33,779 nucleotides of DNA from Curtanaerobium respiraculi (lineage in GTDB: Bacteria > Actinomycetota > Coriobacteriia > Coriobacteriales > Eggerthellaceae): positions 1 to 33,779 of the forward strand of contig NZ_JANIPD030000008.1 in assembly GCF_024609215.1 (NCBI RefSeq), written 5' to 3'. The notes under the pieces are model-generated. The model was not told where the DNA came from, ran no database searches, and was given only the letters and a program-made list of their open reading frames with translations. Positions 29,159-33,779 of this stretch are shown here, one piece after another. Numbering within the stretch: position 1 is the stretch's first letter; every line of letters starts with the position of its first letter. A program made the position numbers and the translations under genes.

Positions 29159-30469
29159 CTAGAGCCTCCCCTCGAAGTCGAACTTGTCGAAGGCGGGGTT
29201 GGCCGACGGCGGCTCCAGCCTCGACATGGTCGTGGTCACGGGCTGCGTGGGAAGCTCCACGGGCTGGACGTCGGCGTACTGGTCGGCGCAGAAGCTGTCC
29301 GCCCGCGCCCAGGTCACGGGATGGACGGCCAGCTCCCGGGTGAGGTCCTCGCTGTAGATGTGCAGCGTCTCGCCGTCGCGGTTCACCCGGCAGTCGCGGC
29401 CGGGATACCAGCACGGCACGCCGAAGCGGCGTCCCTCATAGCTCACGAAACCGTCGAAGCTGATCCTGCGCAGGGGGCACAGGTACTTGGCGACCTCGTC
29501 GTCGGGCTCGACCCGTCTCGCCGCGGGCAGGCATTTGCCCCCGTGCTCCTCGGACGGCACGCATGCGAGCGCGCGGCGGTACCGCCCGCTCTGGGCCGCG
29601 CACCAGGAAAGCGCCTCGGCGTTGAGCTGGGTGACGTTGTAGAAGTCCCTGCCTGCGGCGAAATTTCCCTTGACGAACTTCACGAGCCGTTCGCACTTTC
29701 CCTTTGTCCAGGGGTGGTAAGGCTTGCACAGCCTCGTCTTGAACCCGATGCACGCCATGAATGCGGCGTAGTCCACCTGCCAGTTGGGCTTTCCATCGAT
29801 GCCGCGGCCGGTGACGACGCTCCTCATGTTGTCGGTGAGGACGTGCTCGGGCACGCCCATGGCCACGAACGCGTGCAGCATGCCGATGAACAGGTTCTCC
29901 TGGCGGGCGTTCGGGAAGAACTCGATGTAGCAGGTGCCGCAGCGGTGGCACACCATCACAAAGCACGCGATCCGGCACATGGCGCCGGCCTTGTCCTCGA
30001 TGTTGATGAAGCCCCAGTCCATCTGGTACGCCTCGCCGGGCCCGGTTTGGAAGCGCTGGCCGCGGCTCGCCTGCGTCGCGACCGTCTTGCGCTTGGCGGG
30101 GACGAGGTGCATGTGGGACTTGATGTAGTCCTTCACCCTAGTCAGGCCGCCGGTGTAACCGCGCTCCCTCAGCCGGTCGAGCATGACCGACGAGTTCGTC
30201 ACGCCCTTGGCGAGCAGCGCATTGGCCGTGTCCTCGTGCCCGGTCATCACGGTCTTGGCGGCCTTCTTGCCGGTCCTGCCGTGCGGAGCCACCTTGAAGC
30301 CCTTCGCCTTCAGGGCGCGGGCCTTGCCACGCGTGAGGCCGGTCTTCCTCTGGAACTCGGCGAGGTTGAGCTTGGAGATGTCAAGCTCCCCGCCGGCTTC
30401 CTCCCTCATCTCTTCGAGGGCCTTGTCTATAATCTCCTGTAGGTCATTGCGTTCGTTGATGTCACTCAT
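29159..30469 (-). CDS. istA: IS21-family transposase IstA
   Basis: 436 residues, start ATG 30469 with AGGAGG upstream. The N-terminal HTH region includes FQRKTGLTRGKARALKAKGF. The integrase core has the DDE triad D151 (YQMDWG), D213 (LTDNMRS) and E260 (KGKCERLVK), with correct spacing. The C-terminal DNA-binding part has GRRFGVPCWYPGRDCRVNRD-like sequence. It appears fully functional. Confidence 0.95.
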   Translation of the reverse strand: MSDINERNDLQEIIDKALEEMREEAGGELDISKLNLAEFQRKTGLTRGKARALKAKGFKVAPHGRTGKKAAKTVMTGHEDTANALLAKGVTNSSVMLDRLRERGYTGGLTRVKDYIKSHMHLVPAKRKTVATQASRGQRFQTGPGEAYQMDWGFINIEDKAGAMCRIACFVMVCHRCGTCYIEFFPNARQENLFIGMLHAFVAMGVPEHVLTDNMRSVVTGRGIDGKPNWQVDYAAFMACIGFKTRLCKPYHPWTKGKCERLVKFVKGNFAAGRDFYNVTQLNAEALSWCAAQSGRYRRALACVPSEEHGGKCLPAARRVEPDDEVAKYLCPLRRISFDGFVSYEGRRFGVPCWYPGRDCRVNRDGETLHIYSEDLTRELAVHPVTWARADSFCADQYADVQPVELPTQPVTTTMSRLEPPSANPAFDKFDFEGRL

Positions 30470-30598
30470 AATCCTCCTAACGCTGGCATATCGGCAATTA
30501 CCAGTGTAGGTTGGCGGCGGCGCAATGGCCGTTCAAACCCGGCTATGAGTGGTTGTTTTGATTCGACTCTGGGCGGCTAAGCTCACCCGGCGCTAACA

Positions 30599-31173
30599 AC
30601 GCCGCACCTCGTAGAAGACGAACGCGTCGCGCAGGTGCGACATGTACTTGCCGATCGTGACGTGGTTCGTAGGCACCTTGTTTGCATCAAGGGCGTTGGC
30701 AATGTTGTTGGGTGAGTTGAGGTTTCCGGCGTTGTCCATCATGTACTCGGCGAGGCGCTCCAGTACCTGGGTGTCGGGAAGGCCGAACTTCTGCACCAAA
30801 TCTCTCGTGAGGATGGTGCGGTAGACATCGCGGATATAGCCGTACGACTCGGACACGTCGGCATACTCGTACGATCCGGCGAGTCCTCCATGGGCAATAT
30901 AGTTGTCAAGGTCGTCATCCAGGGCATCCTGCTCACCGAAGTACTTCCTATACTCCTTGAAGCTGAACGGGAGGATATGGATCTCCCTATGGCGCCCCGT
31001 GAACAGCGTGGCGAGGTCGGAGCTGAGGAGGAAGGCGTTGGAACCGGTGAGGTAGATGTCCCACCCGCCTCGCGCATGGATGCTGTTGATGGCCTTCTCG
31101 AAATCCGTGCAGAGCTGTACCTCGTCGACGAACAGGCGATTGTGAAACCCCTCTTTGCGCGATTCGACGACCT
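30599..31173 (-). pseudogene. 5' part of the split ATPase, lacking Walker A
   Basis: Reading from 31173, after a TGA, the frame gives QKVVESRKEGFHNRLFVDEVQ (Walker B), GWDIYLTGSNAFLLSSDLA, FTGRHREIHILPFSFKEYR, HGGLAGSYEYADVSESYGY, then LTRDLVQKFGLPDTQ, and ends VFYEVRR at the IS. The first 70 or so residues with the P-loop are absent, and the cut coincides with the large hairpin at 31176. So this gene was already broken at its 5' end, before or after the IS insertion. Confidence 0.88.
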
Positions 31174-31175
31174 TC

Positions 31176-31230
31176 TGTCATTTCACTTTCAAAACTTAGA
31201 ACATTTTAAAGTTTCGAAAGTGAAATGACA
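31176..31230. repeat. Large hairpin at the truncation point of the ATPase
   Basis: TGTCATTTCACTTTCAAAAC plus TT (31176-31197) pairs with 31209-31230 over 22 bp with one G-T type mismatch and an 11-nt loop. It is AT-rich, unlike its surroundings, and begins three nt from the first codon of the truncated ATPase frame. Confidence 0.8.
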
Positions 31231-31402
31231 AACGCCTGAACTTTAGCCCATTTAGATTTCCAACACCTGGCGCCGTACAACCAAAACTGAAACGACATTG
31301 AATTATCCCTAGATGCTGTCGATTGTAGAACTACCGCCTGATCTCACCATAGAAATTTGAGAAAACGCAGGTCGAAGACCCGATGGAACACCCCCGTCCC
31401 AG
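31231..31402. other. Stretch without a recognisable gene
   Basis: No supported coding sequence is seen. AT-rich compared with neighbours. Just beyond it, a 12-bp hairpin with one mismatch (31408-31419 with 31430-31441, TGCTCTGACCTA arm) could be a weak terminator for minus-strand transcripts. Confidence 0.4.
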
Positions 31403-31606
31403 CTAAATGCTCTGACCTACGGGTAAGAGTAGGTTAGAGCAGCGTCGACGGGCGCTGCCTTTCGATGGTGATGCATACCAAAATATATCCAGATGATGAG
31501 TATGTGCGACCGTGTCGGCCCTCTGCGTTTCGCCCCCTTTCCTCAGAAGCGGGGCGATCCTCGCGATTGCCCGTAGGACTTTGAAAACCGCCCTAAGCGC
31601 CCTCAT
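31403..31606 (-). CDS. Micro-protein copy 3, with extended frame
   Basis: ATG 31606 begins MRALRAVFKVLRAIARI, with basic residues at 2, 5, 9, 12 and 16 as in the other copies. It overlaps the integrase-tail relic by the same 14 nt, with AAGGAGG before it. The usual stop at codon 23 is missing: the frame continues (PLLRKGGETQ and onwards) to 31403 for 67 residues in all. Only the first 20 residues are likely to matter. Confidence 0.4.
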   Translation of the reverse strand: MRALRAVFKVLRAIARIAPLLRKGGETQRADTVAHTHHLDIFWYASPSKGSARRRCSNLLLPVGQSI

Positions 31607-31673
31607 TGCCGGCCTCCTTCCGCTTTGCCGCGGCGAGCATGGTCCTCAGCTGGTCGACGGCGAACGCGACTCG
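31593..31673 (-). pseudogene. Integrase C-terminal tail attached to the AlbA_2 gene
   Basis: Directly after the stop of the AlbA_2 gene (31674-31676) the same frame continues with FAVDQLRTMLAAAKRKEAG and stops at 31593. This is the last 25 residues of the integrase family (FSADQLRAMLAAAEEKEAG at 5797). Nothing else of an integrase is present, so just the tail and the overlapping micro-ORF were kept or moved here. Confidence 0.75.
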
Positions 31674-33413
31674 CTATTTGTAATCGTTATAGCCTTCATC
31701 CGTGACCTCATACCGAGCTGCCCCGCCCTTGCCGACCAGCTTGAGGTCTCCGGACTTTACGAGCTTCACGAGCAGCCTGTATGCTTGTTTCCTGTGCAAG
31801 TGCAGCAGGCTTTCAACCTCCCGCGTCGCGACGGACCCGCCCTGCTGAATCGCCAGCTTCATGACGAGCTCCGGATGACGTATCTTGTCGATGTCGGCCT
31901 GGCGGACGAACCCCGCTTCCTTACCTGACCTCGCGTAGACGCTGCTGCTGAGGGTGTACGACCTCGCTGGCGAGTTGCCTCGTGCCACTACCATGCCTGC
32001 TTCTACCAGCGATTCCAGAGTCGTCCGCGCGACGACGTTCGTGATGTGGAGCTGGGCGGCGAGCTCTCTCACGGTCAGCCTCCTCTGCATTTTGAGGGCA
32101 TCGAGCGCGAGCAGCGAGCTGAGCGACAGCGGCTTGCCGGTTCTCTCCCGTTCTTCCCGGAGCATCTTCATGAACAGCTCGTCTGGTGCGCTGCGGGCGA
32201 TGAACACCCTGACGTTCGCCGACGTCGAGCCGGAGTAGTCGGGAAGCGGCCTGCCGTAATGAAGGGAACCTTCGAAGATCCGGTCGACCCCTCGCCCGGT
32301 CTTCTCGGCGAGCCCTATCCGCTTGAGGGCATGCATGAGGCATTCGTTCCTGCCGTGGGGCTCGGCTGTGAGCAGGTTGTTGACGGTCACCCCCTCGATG
32401 AAGCCTCCCGGGTTCGCGATGGTGAGCCCCTCGTCGTCGATGAGCACCCTGACGCGCCCGAGGGCCGCATAGTCCCTGTGCCCGAACGCGTTCACGAGGG
32501 CCTCCCTGAACGCGCGTCGGTCGAATTCGGGGACAGATTGCCTGAACAGGCCGTCCTCGAACTCGCGCTCGGGGTTCCACGGCTCGATCATCTCTCTGAT
32601 TTTCTCTATAGTGTAGAGGAGCGGCTGGTCGAAGTCCTGGTTCACGCGCACCTCGGTCCCCTCGAGCACCTGGAAGGTGGCCTTGGCGGTGGGGACCGCC
32701 CGCGCGATGGAATCTCGCCTCCCGGCGATGAGGATTCCGGTCACGGTGGGCGTCACCTTCCCGTCCGCGACGGTGGTCATCTGCAGCGCGCTCAAGACTC
32801 CTTCGTCCGGAAGCTCGAGGAGGGTCGGGTCGCTGTTGCGATTTTCCTCCAATATTTCCCGGAGGCGCCTGAGCTCGGCGGGGTCGAAGTCGTCCATGGT
32901 CGTGCCGGGCACGGGGAATGCGGAGTAGTCGAGCTGCCCCAAAGTGGAGAGCCTGGTTATGACCTCGTAGGGGTAGAGGGGCGCGCTCTCGGGCGTGCCG
33001 TCGGCCTTGAGCCTCCTCCTCATGATCTTCCCGTCGGACGCGGCGACTATCGCCGTGGATTTCGGGACTTCGATGCGGGTCACCTGCACGCCCTCCTCGT
33101 TCGCGGACCCGTCGCGGGAAAGCAGGAGCGTCGATACGCGAGCCGGAACGGGCGGGACGGTCTTGTTCGCTATGAAGGCGGGGAGTCGCGTGACGTCGCT
33201 GTGCTCCTCATGGATTCCGGTGGGCGTCCCGTCGTCTTCCACGCCGAGGTAGAGCAGCCCTCCTTCGGTGTTGCTCAGGGCGACGACAGTGTCGATAAGC
33301 TCGCCGTCAGGCAGCTTCCTGGGCTTCGTGGAGCCGTCGGGTCTCTGCGAGAGCTCGCTTTTGAACTCAACGGTTAAACTCTCATGGTCTGGTATCTCTC
33401 GTTCGGCTGCCAT
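31674..33413 (-). CDS. AlbA_2 / HATPase_c_4 putative transcriptional regulator with winged helices
   Basis: 579 residues, start ATG 33413 with GAGGAG upstream. AlbA_2 domain at about 10-135 (LTVEFKSEL, then DTVVALSNTEGGLLYLGVEDDG). The GHKL-like domain has FREALVNAFGHRDYAALGRV (about 305-325), NPGGFIEGVTVNNLL, and GLAEKTGRGVDRIFEG. Two winged helices follow (RLTVRELAAQLHITNVVARTTLE; SVATREVESLLHLHRKQAYRLL). Length and order fit the longer members of the family. It appears intact. Overlapping palindromes in front suggest autoregulation. Confidence 0.87.
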   Translation of the reverse strand: MAAEREIPDHESLTVEFKSELSQRPDGSTKPRKLPDGELIDTVVALSNTEGGLLYLGVEDDGTPTGIHEEHSDVTRLPAFIANKTVPPVPARVSTLLLSRDGSANEEGVQVTRIEVPKSTAIVAASDGKIMRRRLKADGTPESAPLYPYEVITRLSTLGQLDYSAFPVPGTTMDDFDPAELRRLREILEENRNSDPTLLELPDEGVLSALQMTTVADGKVTPTVTGILIAGRRDSIARAVPTAKATFQVLEGTEVRVNQDFDQPLLYTIEKIREMIEPWNPEREFEDGLFRQSVPEFDRRAFREALVNAFGHRDYAALGRVRVLIDDEGLTIANPGGFIEGVTVNNLLTAEPHGRNECLMHALKRIGLAEKTGRGVDRIFEGSLHYGRPLPDYSGSTSANVRVFIARSAPDELFMKMLREERERTGKPLSLSSLLALDALKMQRRLTVRELAAQLHITNVVARTTLESLVEAGMVVARGNSPARSYTLSSSVYARSGKEAGFVRQADIDKIRHPELVMKLAIQQGGSVATREVESLLHLHRKQAYRLLVKLVKSGDLKLVGKGGAARYEVTDEGYNDYK

Positions 33414-33451
33414 GGCGCTCCTCGGTTTGGCTCACGTTGGGACATATTGTA

Positions 33452-33510
33452 TATCAACATTAGGACATGTCCCAATGTTGATAGGACATGTCCTATCTTT
33501 GTCCTATCAA
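33452..33510 (-). promoter_or_regulatory. Overlapping palindromic operators upstream of the AlbA_2 gene
   Basis: 33452-33483 is a 32-bp palindrome with two mismatched positions (TATCAACATT arms around GGACATGTCC). It shares four bases with a perfect 18-bp palindrome at 33480-33497 (GATAGGACATGTCCTATC). A further half-site TCCTATCAAC follows at about 33502-33511, and GGACATATTGTATATCAAC lies on the gene side. The boxes differ from those of the other AlbA_2 gene. Confidence 0.75.
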
Positions 33511-33599
33511 CAATATGCTTGGAAAGGGCCGTGCTTTGCATGATCCGGTAGCAGCAGACGCGGAAAGCGAATCCCGTCTCGAGCATCCATGCTCTTTCC

Positions 33600-33665
33600 T
33601 CAGAACCTAAGAACGATTCTCGCAATCGCCCGTAGGACTTTGAAAACCGCCTTAATGCCCTCGGC
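33600..33665 (-). other. Micro-ORF copy 4, without ATG, behind the mobilization-protein tail
   Basis: The frame ending at TGA 33600 reads IKAVFKVLRAIARIVLRF, matching copy 3 (LRAVFKVLRAIARI) with basic residues at 5, 9, 12, 16 and 20. The first codon position is GCC, not ATG; ATT at 33656 overlaps the stop of the upstream gene and is the nearest possible start. Nucleotide similarity with 31547-31606 is strong across CGTAGGACTTTGAAAACCGCC. Confidence 0.45.
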
Positions 33666-33779
33666 GTTTCTCCTTGTGCTTCTGCTGCTTGAGGTCGAAC
33701 TGACGCTGCTTCTCTGCTTCGCGCTGTTCTTTGCTGGCGTGTTTTCGCTCTGCCTTTGCAACTTCAAGCTGTAGTTGCA
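33652..33779 (-). CDS. C-terminal end of a probable relaxase/mobilization protein, partial
   Basis: An open frame enters from the right edge and ends at TAA 33652. Its 41 residues are highly charged: QLEVAKAERKHASKEQREAE, then RQFDLKQQKHKEKRRGH. Ends of the type 'F.LKQQK.KEK.RGR' are familiar from mobilization proteins of Gram-positive integrative elements; this is a recollection of style rather than a firm match. The start is outside the window. Confidence 0.4.
   Translation of the reverse strand, partial: QLQLEVAKAERKHASKEQREAEKQRQFDLKQQKHKEKRRGH

Larger units (their letters stand above)
28181..30598. mobile_element. IS21-family insertion sequence
   Basis: The 2418-bp element starts TGTTAGCGCCGG (28181-28192) and ends with the exact complement (30587-30598), so it has 12-bp perfect terminal inverted repeats and TG...CA ends. 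ACGC is duplicated on both sides (28177-28180 and 30599-30602). It carries istA and istB on the minus strand, both intact. It interrupts the ATPase gene. The left 143 bp and right 129 bp are non-coding ends; a second shared block, CAGAGTCG, lies about 30 bp inside each end. Confidence 0.95.

Noticed and set aside
29120-30442. A 440-codon plus-strand open frame opposite istA
   Set aside because: istA on the minus strand has the DDE triad and fits the IS21 layout; the plus frame is a shadow.
32046-33377. A 443-codon plus-strand open frame opposite the second AlbA_2 gene
   Set aside because: Antisense shadow; composition is Gly/Val/Arg/Glu-rich without domains, and the minus strand encodes a complete known architecture.

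Overview
The base composition (about 60-65 % GC), codon use and protein families point to an actinobacterium of the class Coriobacteriia (Collinsella/Olsenella/Eggerthella-like). This is inferred from gene content; no rRNA or marker gene is present. The window is an accessory region: few intact metabolic genes lie among overlapping scars of integrative elements, with at least fifteen broken genes.

Left part (1-7330, mobile-element debris): the tail of a membrane protein, a decayed AlbA_2-type regulator, a decayed integrase, an intact AlbA_2/HATPase regulator (1203-2600) under an array of TTCCGAAGTT boxes, a collapsed 'mini-integrase' (2797-2966), an LPXTG surface-protein remnant, a frameshifted YraN-like nuclease, an ORF6N/phospholipase-D-like protein with a perfect palindrome inside its coding sequence, and a full-length tyrosine integrase (5797-7080) next to the 3' half of a tRNA-Met gene.

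7284-12222: tRNA-Met 3' halves recur, bounding short cassettes that carry AAA ATPases with a C-terminal PD-(D/E)XK-like (DUF4143-type) domain: one broken (7409-8424) and two intact and convergent (9228-10517, 10544-11824). Two of the tRNA scars sit at the ends of about 240-bp diverged direct repeats (8601-8838 and 11986-12222).

13106-18105: an intact operon for a lantibiotic-type immunity ABC transporter (LanF-E-G-like), a YxeA-family lipoprotein, and a response regulator/histidine kinase pair. No lantibiotic precursor or modification gene is visible, so this looks like an orphan resistance/sensing module.

18238-25669: a minus-strand operon-like run (ATC-hydrolase family, SRPBCC, DUF6796-like membrane protein, alpha/beta hydrolase, two related membrane proteins, a second ATC-hydrolase fragment, an AbiEii fragment) behind a DtxR-like box. 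Then come a truncated AraC regulator, ECF-type and exporter-type ABC remnants, and an intact pyridoxamine-oxidase-family gene divergent from an HxlR regulator.

25751-27314: a minus-strand operon of a small repeat protein, a MarR regulator with a Gly/Phe/Arg-rich tail, and a two-TM protein. Its promoter carries three CAGTACTG-type boxes, one exactly between the -35 and -10.

27600-33779: a fourth DUF4143 ATPase split by an IS21-family element (28181-30598, 12-bp terminal repeats, 4-bp target duplication) and cut at its 5' end beside a large hairpin; a second AlbA_2 regulator under overlapping palindromes; and the tail of a probable mobilization protein at the right edge.

The most unusual signal is a tiny conserved ORF (about 22 codons, Arg/Lys at positions 5, 9, 12 and 16 of a hydrophobic helix). 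It starts inside the last codons of the integrase with an identical 14-nt overlap and is found four times (2742, 5742, 31403, 33600), downstream of different partner genes.
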